From the NCBI GenBank assembly GCA_038259365.1, contig JBBSOW010000147.1, positions 1-6,818 on the forward strand: a stretch of 6,818 nt of DNA. The letters run 5' to 3'. Position 1 is the first letter of the stretch. The number at the start of each line of letters is the position of its first letter. Origin of the DNA: JBBSOW01 sp038259365. GTDB taxonomy: Bacteria > Actinomycetota > Actinomycetes > Propionibacteriales > Propionibacteriaceae. The notes beneath the pieces were generated by a model. The model was not told where the DNA came from. It saw only the letters and a list, made by a program, of their open reading frames with translations, and did no database searches. The position numbers were made by a program, and so were the translations under genes. This document shows, one piece after another, positions 1 through 5,042 of this stretch.

Positions 1-1
1 C

Positions 2-646
2 CGCATCGTCGCCGCGCTTCGGCGGGGCGGACGCCAGCGCGGCACGGCCAAGCTCGCCGAACGACTCCACCAAGACCTGCGTCGTCTGCAGCTGCGTCAG
101 GACCCGATGGTGGAACAGGCGATGGGCGCCCAGGCGCTGCGGCTCTTGGCCACGCTCAATACCGAATGCGACAGCATCGACCAACTCGGTGACGCCGTTA
201 CGGAGGCGTTCGCTGGCCACCCCGACTACACGATCATCACCAGTTTCACCGGACTGGGTGACCTCACCGGCGCCCGCCTGCTCGCCGAGATCGGCGACGA
301 CCGCAGCCGCTTCGCCGACGCCAGATCATTGAAGGCTTACGCCGGCTCGGCACCGATCACCAAAACCTCAGGTCGCAGCCTGTCGGTCACCCATCGGCGG
401 GTGAAGAACAACCGGTTGGCAGCAGCCGGCTTCGTTTGGGCGTTCGTGGCCGCCACGCACTCACCGGGGGCAAGCTCGCTTTACTACCAACGCCGCGAGC
501 GCGGTGACCGACACGCCGCCGCACTGCGCAACGTGTTCAACCGACTCATCGGCTGCCTCTTCCACTGCCTCCAGACCGGTCAGACCTACTCCGAGGCCAC
601 CGCATTCCCAACACCTAACAAGCAGCCAAAGACCCTCGCCGCTTGA
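2..646 (+). CDS. IS110-family transposase, C-terminal part (5' end outside window)
   Basis: This is the C-terminal 214 residues of an IS110/IS116/IS902-type transposase (DEDD recombinase). The frame is open to the left edge, so the Met codon at 107 is internal. The N-terminal RuvC-like DEDD domain lies outside; family members are usually about 350-410 residues. The visible part starts with an Arg/Leu-rich helical stretch. It is followed by the Transposase_20 domain: a segment reading ITSFTGLGDLTGARLLAEIG (positions 236-295), then AYAGSAPITKTSGRS. The Ser of TSG (codon 368-370) sits where the family has its conserved catalytic serine. The C-terminal helical part, with RRVKNNRL and YYQRRERG, is also typical. 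The family works with a structured bridge RNA encoded in the element's non-coding ends (known for IS110/IS621, not shown here). No frameshift is visible. Whether the element is intact cannot be judged without the left side. Confidence 0.93.
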   Translation, partial: RIVAALRRGGRQRGTAKLAERLHQDLRRLQLRQDPMVEQAMGAQALRLLATLNTECDSIDQLGDAVTEAFAGHPDYTIITSFTGLGDLTGARLLAEIGDDRSRFADARSLKAYAGSAPITKTSGRSLSVTHRRVKNNRLAAAGFVWAFVAATHSPGASSLYYQRRERGDRHAAALRNVFNRLIGCLFHCLQTGQTYSEATAFPTPNKQPKTLAA

Positions 647-686
647 CACTTAACCTCGATCCACCGACCGGTAGGGGCGTGAGTGA

Positions 687-711
687 CTGCAAACCGTTTT
701 TGGTGGTGCAG
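687..711. other. Stem-loop, CTGCA/TGCAG
   Basis: CTGCA (687-691) pairs with TGCAG (707-711), and inside it ACC (693-695) pairs with GGT (702-704) around a loop rich in T (GTTTTT). The stem is interrupted by small bulges. It lies 41 nt after the transposase stop codon. It could be part of the structured RNA or end of the IS110 element, or a weak transcription stop. The sequence alone does not decide. Confidence 0.35.
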
Positions 712-759
712 GGCAGCCTCGTGCGCTTTGTCTGCGGATTATTGGTCTGAGGGCGTGAG

Positions 760-807
760 GATCTGACGGACCTTGCTGTCCGTGATGTTCCAAGGTGTCC
801 TCAGATC
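760..807. other. Long imperfect stem-loop, GATCTGA/TCAGATC
   Basis: GATCTGA (760-766) pairs with TCAGATC (801-807), and inside it ACCTTG (770-775) pairs with CAAGGT (791-796) across a small internal loop. An alternative inner hairpin, ACGGAC (766-771) with GTCCGT (778-783), competes with it. So 48 nt can form two mutually exclusive structures. The site lies between the IS110 stop and the IS1380 remnant stop, outside any gene. It may be a bidirectional terminator of the converging elements or a piece of a structured element-end RNA. Confidence 0.4.
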
Positions 808-832
808 GCGCAACGGGGTGGCTGCTGGGTGG

Positions 833-988
833 TCAGGCCGCTACCGCTGCGGGTGGGTCGTTGACCCGGTTGAACAGGCGGGTCCAGGCCTGTTCCCATG
901 GCCATGCTGTGGGTAGGTGGAGCACGATTCGTCGGGCAGAGGACGCGATCCTGGCCGGGGTACGAACCAAGACCCAACAGGAGGCCGA
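833..988 (-). pseudogene. IS1380-family transposase, C-terminal remnant
   Basis: On the minus strand the frame ending at the TGA at 835-833 reads TPARIASSARRIVLHLP (961-911), then TAWPWEQAWTRLFNRV (910-863), then a short Pro/Ala tail. This matches my memory of the C-terminus of IS1380-type transposases: a basic ARR stretch, V/T-LHLP, then WPW followed by an aromatic-rich helix. The same frame has a stop codon at 991-989, and the family-like part seems to begin near 961-988. So only about 45-50 of the roughly 450 residues of a full transposase remain, with no start codon and no DDE catalytic residues. The fragment abuts the possible membrane-protein fragment on its right. The family call rests on recognition of this short tail only. 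Confidence 0.6.
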
Positions 989-1157
989 TCACCAGCGCAA
1001 CCACGCCCCCAGCCAACGCACCGAGGACAATTTGAGGCCCACCCCGCCTGAGCTCCTCTCGCGTTGGAAGTCGCAGTCTTAGCCCTTGTGGTTCCCGAAC
1101 CGAGCGACCTAGTCCCAGTCCGAATACCAGACCGATCACCAGGAACAGAAGCAGCGG
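963..1157 (-). pseudogene. Possible remnant of a Gly/Leu-rich membrane-repeat protein
   Basis: Read on the minus strand, this segment encodes a hydrophobic stretch LLLFLVIGLVFGLGLG (about 1154-1107). It is followed by a basic linker with LRLRLPTREELRRG, and a second hydrophobic stretch IVLGALAGGVVALVIGLLLG (about 1028-969). The spaced LVIGLxxGLG repeats separated by an Arg-rich linker resemble the membrane repeats seen in some actinobacterial NACHT-type proteins. There is no start codon or ribosome binding site, and the pattern ends just where the IS1380 remnant and the GIY-YIG fragment begin. The frame is open far beyond this on the antisense of the GIY-YIG gene, but that part looks like a shadow. 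It may be chance composition in GC-rich DNA. Confidence 0.22.
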
Positions 1158-1694
1158 TTGCGGGTGATCTTCGAGAACGGCACCGAGTCCTCGATGTACC
1201 GGCAGTCTCTCTCGATCCGCCTGCACGAGCAGGACGGCCTCGCCATGACCCGCACAGGAATCGAGGCACTTGAGCTCGGTGACGCAGACAAGGAGAGCGG
1301 GCACATCTACGTGCTGCGCTCCTTGAGCGATGATCCGCAGATCGCTGGGATCCAAGACTTGTACAAGATCGGGTTCTCGACCACCAGCCTCGAGCAGCGG
1401 ATCGTCAACGCGGCCAGGCAGCCCACCTACCTCATGGCTCCCGTCGCGATCGTCGAGGACTACAGGGCCCACAACCTGCGGCCTTCCGCCCTCGAACACT
1501 TGATTCATCGCGTGTTCGCCGAGGTTCGTCTCGACATCACCCAGATTGACCGGAAGGGCCGAAACTACGATCCCTCTGAGTGGTTCGTCGTGCCGCGAAA
1601 GGTCATCAATCAGGCGATCACGATGATCATGTCGGGCGAGATCGTGCACTACGTCTACGACGCATCAGAACAGGCTCTCGTCGAACGCTCCTGA
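1158..1694 (+). CDS. GIY-YIG nuclease (T5orf172-type) domain protein, probably N-terminally truncated
   Basis: The product (178 residues from a TTG at 1158) carries a recognisable GIY-YIG fold of the T5orf172/MUG113 type. GHIYVLRS (48-55) stands for the GIY strand, LYKIGFST (68-75) for the YIG strand, Arg81 in LEQRIVNA is the expected catalytic Arg, Glu113 in ALEHLIHRVF the expected metal-binding Glu, and EWFV (141-144) closes the domain. Such domains cut DNA, but the substrate is unknown. The start is doubtful. The frame is open back to a TAG at 1110-1112, and the residues before the TTG (EQKQRLRVIFENGTES) look like normal family sequence that should continue upstream. No ribosome binding site precedes the TTG. 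ATG at 1245 is a later alternative. I infer a 5'-deleted gene, cut at about 1113-1140 where the neighbouring remnant starts. The nuclease domain itself looks intact. Confidence 0.72.
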   Translation: MRVIFENGTESSMYRQSLSIRLHEQDGLAMTRTGIEALELGDADKESGHIYVLRSLSDDPQIAGIQDLYKIGFSTTSLEQRIVNAARQPTYLMAPVAIVEDYRAHNLRPSALEHLIHRVFAEVRLDITQIDRKGRNYDPSEWFVVPRKVINQAITMIMSGEIVHYVYDASEQALVERS

Positions 1695-1871
1695 CATCCG
1701 GCTACCAGCTGTTTTGGCTCGCTGGATCCCCTCCCTTCGACTGCGGCCCGCTATCCGGACCAGAGTGAGAACCGGGGCGAAGCAACTTGCCCTCCTAGCC
1801 AGTCACCGAGCGCAAGTATCCATCAGCGCCGATCGGCAGACCCGGGCATTGGGGGCTCATCACATTCGAGG

Positions 1872-2093
1872 GTGTACGGGTCGGCGGTATTGGCTGTGTG
1901 GACCGCAGAGCTGGTGCCCGACCCCGCCGGTGCGGCGTTCACGGGTTGCCTGATCGTGGGCGCCATCAGCTCGATAAAAGCGCCGACCGTCGCCGGTGCG
2001 CTCATTCCAGGCCTCGGGCTCGGGGCGCTGCCCATCCTCACCGCTGCGGTGTCGCTACTCAGCGGGATAGCGCTGCTGCTGCGTGGGTCGTAG
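1872..2093 (+). pseudogene. Possible MFS transporter C-terminal remnant
   Basis: A frame of about 73 codons (GTG at 1872, TAG at 2091-2093) encodes AVWTAELVPDPAGAAFTG, two hydrophobic stretches (CLIVGAISSI...AGALIPGLG and LPILTAAVSLLSGIALLL) and a final LRGS. The layout, a TAELxP motif at a cytoplasmic loop followed by two helices and a short basic tail, is like the last two helices (TM11-12) of a major facilitator transporter such as the sugar-porter type. No ribosome binding site lies at a useful distance, and the frame upstream of 1872 does not look membrane-like. I infer a deleted gene rather than a small functional protein. A short two-helix membrane protein is the alternative. Confidence 0.35.
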
Positions 2094-2164
2094 GGACGGC
2101 TCGATGCGAAACCCGATTGCCGAGACTCGCCCACGTCCTGCCGACGTGCGCGCTGGCGTGTCCG

Positions 2165-2341
2165 CTATTGGTCGCTAGGCTTTTCGGCCCCAATCGGTTC
2201 GTCTGGGGAATCTGAACCGTTGTCGCCACCGTCGGGGTCTTCGATCGTGAGTGACCCGTAGTTCTCGGGATCCGCCATCCCAGTCTCGGGTTCGTCTTGC
2301 CCCTTCGGGATCTCGTCGGAATGTGCTTGGTTGCTCGACAT
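2165..2341 (-). CDS. Small acidic protein of 58 residues, function unknown
   Basis: An ATG at 2341-2339 opens a 58-codon frame ending in TAG at 2167-2165. A strong ribosome binding site, GGGAGGGAG (2356-2348), lies 6 nt before the start. The protein is hydrophilic and very acidic: 9 Asp and 7 Glu against 2 Lys and no Arg, with no Cys and no hydrophobic segment. It is therefore probably cytosolic and disordered. Notable pieces are DEPETGMADPENYGSLTIED (residues 16-35), which looks like a conserved core, and a Pro/Asp/Gly/Ser-rich C-terminal half. I do not recognise the family. It is divergent from the membrane protein at 2537 and shares a 195-nt intergenic region with it. The strong RBS, the candidate -10 box and the biased but non-random composition argue for a real gene. 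Confidence 0.68.
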   Translation of the reverse strand: MSSNQAHSDEIPKGQDEPETGMADPENYGSLTIEDPDGGDNGSDSPDEPIGAEKPSDQ

Positions 2342-2347
2342 CTCGGT

Positions 2348-2356
2348 CTCCCTCCC
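2348..2356 (-). promoter_or_regulatory. Ribosome binding site of the 58-residue protein
   Basis: Read on the minus strand, GGGAGGGAG ends 6 nt before the ATG at 2341. It fixes the start of the small acidic protein and is one of the better Shine-Dalgarno sequences in the window. Confidence 0.65.
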
Positions 2357-2375
2357 GTCGGCACATCCGGCCGAC
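2357..2375. other. Perfect 6-bp stem-loop in the leader of the small acidic gene; terminator-like on the plus strand
   Basis: GTCGGC (2357-2362) and GCCGAC (2370-2375) form a perfect stem with a 7-nt loop. On the plus strand it is followed by TTCTTTT, as in an intrinsic terminator for transcription coming from the left. On the minus strand the same stem sits directly upstream of the ribosome binding site of the 58-residue gene and could affect its access by ribosomes. The stem is short, so either role is tentative. Confidence 0.4.
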
Positions 2376-2383
2376 TTCTTTTG

Positions 2384-2389
2384 ATTGTA
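2384..2389 (-). promoter_or_regulatory. Candidate -10 box for the small acidic gene
   Basis: TACAAT on the minus strand (2389-2384), 42 nt upstream of the ATG, differs from the TATAAT consensus at one position and stands out in GC-rich DNA. No convincing -35 box is found 16-18 nt upstream, where the sequence is C/A-rich. Actinobacterial promoters often lack a good -35. Confidence 0.35.
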
Positions 2390-2487
2390 GACCGCCAGGG
2401 GTGGGGGTGTGCTGGGCTGGTCTGGAGCTGGTCACCAGTGAGCCCCGCCCCCTCCGGCGAAAATTCCTCACGAAACATCTTACCAAC

Positions 2488-2512
2488 GCTAACTTACCAA
2501 TGGTAAGTTAGC
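2488..2512. promoter_or_regulatory. Palindromic operator, 11-bp arms with 3-bp spacer (TetR-type)
   Basis: GCTAACTTACC (2488-2498), spacer AAT, then GGTAAGTTAGC (2502-2512) is a perfect inverted repeat. It lies 24 nt before the ATG at 2537 and just in front of its ribosome binding site. An extra half-site CTTACCAA (2479-2486) repeats the CTTACCAA at 2493-2500 with a 14-bp offset. The TTACC-AAT-GGTAA core has the form of many TetR-family operators, and the position suits repression of the plus-strand unit. A weak promoter could overlap it (TTACCA at 2480-2485, 18 nt, TAAGTT at 2504-2509). The repeat could also form an RNA hairpin in the leader. No regulator gene is in the window. Confidence 0.75.
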
Positions 2513-2523
2513 TTCAGACGATT

Positions 2524-2530
2524 TAAGGAG
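2524..2530 (+). promoter_or_regulatory. Strong ribosome binding site of the membrane protein gene
   Basis: TAAGGAG at 2524-2530 lies 6 nt before the ATG at 2537 and fixes that start. It is the best Shine-Dalgarno sequence on the plus strand, so the gene should be well translated once the operator is free. Confidence 0.8.
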
Positions 2531-2536
2531 ATACCC

Positions 2537-3067
2537 ATGGTCCACACGACGTTGATTTTCGCCCACGCCCTGGCTGGGATGCTCGCCCTCATAACCGGGT
2601 GCCTCGTGCTTGCACCGCCAGTCTCGCATCGGGCCACCAGTTTTCGCCTCTACTTCTCTGCCCTCGTCGCCATGCTTGTCCTGGTGGCGTTGGTGGTGGC
2701 CTACGACTGGCCTGCGCTGACCACGGGGCAACGCGTCACCTTCACCCTGCTCACCTTGCTGGCCTGCTACACCGTCCTTCGTGGAGGGCAGGCGCGTCGT
2801 AGCCTGCTGCAGTGCCCTCCGGGTTGGCGCACCGGTTACGTCGACCATGTCGGTTTTACCGTGATCTCACTGTTTGACGGATTCACCATCGTGGCCGCCA
2901 TCGACCTCGGCGCCCCCCTGCCCGTGGTCCTGGCCGTGGGCGTGCTGGGGATCGTCGCCGGGATCTCCGCCACCAACCGGGTAAAACTCCGCCTCCAGTC
3001 GGCACCGGACACCACCACTCGATCCACCCTCACGGGCGCGCCAGCGATGGCCGAGACCCAGCCATGA
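2537..3067 (+). CDS. Five-helix integral membrane protein, family not recognised
   Basis: The product has 176 residues and about five hydrophobic segments: 5-27, 38-56, 66-82, 103-123 and 128-145. They are followed by a hydrophilic Thr/Ser/Ala-rich tail of about 30 residues. The first helix reads IFAHALAGMLALITG, and a His and Asp are found at the border of the fourth helix (YVDHVGF). Small polytopic proteins of unknown function such as the DUF2306 type look similar, but I cannot place it. The start is set by the TAAGGAG 6 nt upstream. The stop overlaps the next start as ATGA (3064-3067), so the hydrolase gene is translationally coupled. The palindromic operator just upstream suggests that it is the first, repressible gene of a short operon. 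No catalytic motif is visible. It may be a partner or channel for the hydrolase's substrate, which is inference. Confidence 0.9.
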   Translation: MVHTTLIFAHALAGMLALITGCLVLAPPVSHRATSFRLYFSALVAMLVLVALVVAYDWPALTTGQRVTFTLLTLLACYTVLRGGQARRSLLQCPPGWRTGYVDHVGFTVISLFDGFTIVAAIDLGAPLPVVLAVGVLGIVAGISATNRVKLRLQSAPDTTTRSTLTGAPAMAETQP

Positions 3068-3747
3068 GCGGGCGGCGCCTCGTCGTGGCAATCGTCCTCC
3101 TCGGCGCGACCAGCGTCGCCACCATCGTCGGTTACACCGCGTTCCGGGGGGCCGGTTACCCACAGTACTGGCGTGATCTCGCGGCCACGACGCCACCACG
3201 AGACGCATTCACACTGGTAGCTCTAGGAGATTCCGCCACCGTTGGAGTCGGCGCGCTCGACCCCGCCAACGGTCTCGTCGGGCGGGCAGCGGCCCTCATC
3301 ACCGAACGAAGCGGAAGGCCGGTGCACGTGGTGAACCTCGCCGCCGGCGGTTCCACCGCCCACGATGTCCTCCACACCCAGCTTCCCGGCATCGACCCGT
3401 CGAACGTTGACCTGGTGCTGCTATGCACGTCCAACGACCTCGAACAAGGCGTGCCCTTGCCGCAGTACCAAGCAGATCTCGAAGCGATCCTGGCAGCGCT
3501 GCCCGCAGACCGGACGATCGTCTCCGATCTACCGCTTCTGCCGGGCCGGGAACCCTACCAACAAGTCCTGGCGCGGGTCGCCGACCAATCCGCTACCGCA
3601 CGGGCGGACGTCGCCGCCGTCTTCAGAGGACACGGGCGCCGACTCGACATCTTCTCCTTCTTACCCCCGCACCTCAACGACCGCGGGTACGGCTACTGGT
3701 TCGACGCATTCCGACCCGGCATCCTCCACATCCTGCACCCGTCGTGA
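3064..3747 (+). CDS. Membrane-anchored SGNH/GDSL-type hydrolase
   Basis: The 227-residue product starts with a basic and hydrophobic segment (residues 4-25), a signal anchor or signal peptide, so the catalytic domain should face outside. Block I is LVALGDSATVG with nucleophile Ser57, block II is NLAAGGST with Gly95/Gly96, block III is CTSNDLEQ with Asn124-Asp125, and block V is LPPHLNDRGYGYW with His203. The family cleaves ester or acyl bonds on lipids, glycans or acyl groups; the substrate here is unknown. Two positions deviate. Block III has Thr122 where GxND has Gly, and the residue three before the catalytic His is Leu200, not the Asp of DxxH. The enzyme may use a Ser-His dyad or another acid. 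It overlaps the upstream membrane protein gene by ATGA, which suggests joint production. Its length is normal for the family plus an anchor. Confidence 0.9.
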   Translation: MSGRRLVVAIVLLGATSVATIVGYTAFRGAGYPQYWRDLAATTPPRDAFTLVALGDSATVGVGALDPANGLVGRAAALITERSGRPVHVVNLAAGGSTAHDVLHTQLPGIDPSNVDLVLLCTSNDLEQGVPLPQYQADLEAILAALPADRTIVSDLPLLPGREPYQQVLARVADQSATARADVAAVFRGHGRRLDIFSFLPPHLNDRGYGYWFDAFRPGILHILHPS

Positions 3748-3842
3748 TCGGGCATTGGTGCTGTCGCCTGGACCGCACCGTTGCGTCTCCCGTCCGCTCG
3801 CGACGCCCTAACGAAACGTCACTACCCGATGGGAACCCTCCT

Positions 3843-4250
3843 ATGTCCCTCAATAGCCTCGATCTGCGCGTCGGCGACGGCGAGCGCGAACAGATCGCCG
3901 CAGACCTCGGCCAACACATGGCGCTCGGGCGCCTCACCCTGCACGAACTCGAGAGCCGACTCGACATCGCCTTCACCGCCAAAACTCGTCGCCAGCTGGA
4001 CGCCCTGATCAGCGATCTTCCCCGGGCCGAACCCGCCCAGCGGCCCGCATCGGCACCTGTACAGGCGAACGAAAGTCCCCCATCGAACCGATCCTGGCGT
4101 CCATGGGCGCTCACCGGCGTGATCTGCCTGTTGGTGTGGTTGGCGACGTCACTCACCCAAGGCCACCCGGTCAACTTCTGGCCCATCTGGGTCATCGGGC
4201 CCTGGGGCGCCGTGATCCTCGCCCACGCCGTGTCCAGGCCTCGCACGTGA
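3843..4250 (+). CDS. DUF1707 domain membrane protein with C-terminal 2TM domain
   Basis: The product has 135 residues. Residues 8-60 form a DUF1707 (SHOCT-like) domain: LRVGDGEREQIAADLGQHMA, then GRLTLHELESRLDIAFTA and a final LDALISDLP, all hallmarks of the family. A Pro/Ala/Ser linker follows (61-86), then two hydrophobic helices (88-104 and 113-129) with WPIWVIGPWGAVILAHA, typical of the 2TM domain often joined to DUF1707 in actinobacteria. The function of the family is not established; the domain may bind a partner on the cytoplasmic face. The ATG at 3843 begins the conserved part. The frame is open further upstream, but that part is a shadow of the hydrolase gene. The gene follows the hydrolase by 95 nt on the same strand and may share its transcript. 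Only a weak GGGA precedes the start. Confidence 0.88.
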   Translation: MSLNSLDLRVGDGEREQIAADLGQHMALGRLTLHELESRLDIAFTAKTRRQLDALISDLPRAEPAQRPASAPVQANESPPSNRSWRPWALTGVICLLVWLATSLTQGHPVNFWPIWVIGPWGAVILAHAVSRPRT

Positions 4251-4283
4251 GACGTGTGCAGAACCGTCGGCGTCCTTCGGCGC

Positions 4284-5042
4284 TTACCAGCAGGTGTAGC
4301 CGCCGTCGACGGTGTAATCGCTACCGGTGACGAAGCTGGCCGCGTCGGATGCCAAGAACAGCACGACCGGGGCGATCTCGGCGGGCTGGCCCGGCCGGTT
4401 CATCGGGGTCATGGACCACCACTGCTGCACCATCTCTGGCTCCTGCTCGGTGACGACGTCCAACAGCTCGGTGGCGGTGTAACCCGGTGACACCGAGTTG
4501 ACCCGGACTCCGCGTCGAGCCCACTCGCCGGCCAGGGACTTGGTCAGCATGATGACGCCGGCCTTGGAGGCGTTGTAGGAGCATTGGGCCTGCGGGGTGT
4601 TGGAGATGCTGCCCGACATGGAGGCGATGTTCACGATCGCCCCCGATCCGCGTTCCAGCATGTGCTTGCCCGCCTCGCGACACCCGTAGAACGTGCCGTC
4701 AAGGTTGACCGCCATCACCTGGCGGTAGGCCTCGTCGCTCATGTCCTCCGCCGGAGAGTTGAAGGCGATCCCGGCGTTATTGACCCACACGTCGACCCCG
4801 CCGTGGCTTCGCGCGACGGAGGCGACGACGGCGGCCACCGAACCCGAATCCGTTACGTCCACCTGGACAAACTGTGCGCCCAGGTCGTCGGCCGTGCGCT
4901 GCCCGACCTCGGGGTTGAGGTCGGCGACGACGAGCCGGGCGCCCGCCCCCACCAGCGCCTCGCCGATGGCGCGACCGATCCCCTGGGCACCTCCGGTGAC
5001 CACGGCGGTCTTGGCGACGAGTGAGAACGGCTGGTCGTTCAC
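4284..5042 (-). CDS. Short-chain dehydrogenase/reductase, NAD(H)-preferring polyol or sugar-alcohol type
   Basis: The product (252 residues) is a classical SDR of normal length. Its parts in order are TGGAQGIG (16-23), the cofactor loop; Asp41 in VVADLN at the end of strand 2, which favours NAD over NADP; NNAG (88-91); Asn113; the catalytic Ser141 in NIASMSG (Ser143 nearby); and Tyr156 and Lys160 in YNASK. SPGYTATE and the C-terminal DGGYTCW complete it. The NIASMSG...NTPQAQCSYNASK pattern and the GGYTCW end are common in SDRs that oxidise polyols such as arabitol, mannitol or galactitol; the exact substrate is not shown. The gene starts with GTG at 5042-5040 and overlaps the stop of the zinc dehydrogenase as GTGA, so the two are translationally coupled and probably act in one pathway. 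It converges on the DUF1707 gene with 33 nt between stops. Confidence 0.93.
   Translation of the reverse strand: MNDQPFSLVAKTAVVTGGAQGIGRAIGEALVGAGARLVVADLNPEVGQRTADDLGAQFVQVDVTDSGSVAAVVASVARSHGGVDVWVNNAGIAFNSPAEDMSDEAYRQVMAVNLDGTFYGCREAGKHMLERGSGAIVNIASMSGSISNTPQAQCSYNASKAGVIMLTKSLAGEWARRGVRVNSVSPGYTATELLDVVTEQEPEMVQQWWSMTPMNRPGQPAEIAPVVLFLASDAASFVTGSDYTVDGGYTCW

Larger units (their letters stand above)
647..832. other. Non-coding stretch downstream of the IS110 transposase, two hairpins
   Basis: No convincing coding frame is present. The right end of the IS110 element should fall somewhere in this stretch, but IS110 ends lack strong terminal repeats and I cannot place it. A 9-bp direct repeat GGGCGTGAG occurs at 675-683 and 751-759. 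Two stem-loops (687-711 and 760-807) are described separately. The right portion (about 780-832) also lies just past the stop codon of the minus-strand IS1380 remnant and may hold what is left of that element's end. Confidence 0.5.

Noticed and set aside
801..1649. Long minus-strand open frame (282 codons) opposite the GIY-YIG gene
   Set aside because: Most of it mirrors the GIY-YIG codons and lacks RBS and family features. Only the 963-1157 part shows a possible membrane pattern and is listed on its own at low confidence.
1695..1871. Gap between the GIY-YIG and MFS-like fragments
   Set aside because: I searched it for short genes, tRNA-like folds and repeats and saw nothing convincing.
2059..2486. 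Larger minus-strand frames overlapping the small acidic gene (103 and 139 codons)
   Set aside because: They are Arg/Pro/Thr-rich with no RBS at their starts and use different frames from the 58-codon gene, which has a clear RBS.
2521..2540. RBS region resembling the phage T7 gene 10 leader used in expression vectors (AAGGAGATA...CCATGG)
   Set aside because: The spacing and bases differ from the vector version, and the surrounding DNA is ordinary host-like sequence with a native gene, so cloning contamination is not supported. The similarity is probably chance around a strong Shine-Dalgarno.
3423..3842. Upstream extension of the DUF1707 frame
   Set aside because: It overlaps the SGNH hydrolase in another frame and is Arg/Pro-rich, a typical GC-rich shadow. 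DUF1707 homology starts right after the ATG at 3843.
3748..3842. GCGTC/GACGC inverted repeat between the hydrolase and DUF1707 genes
   Set aside because: The 5-bp arms with a long GC-rich loop are expected by chance and are not followed by T-rich sequence.
4251..4283. Possible terminator between the converging DUF1707 and SDR genes
   Set aside because: Only weak 3-4 bp pairings are visible in the 33-nt gap and there is no T-run.
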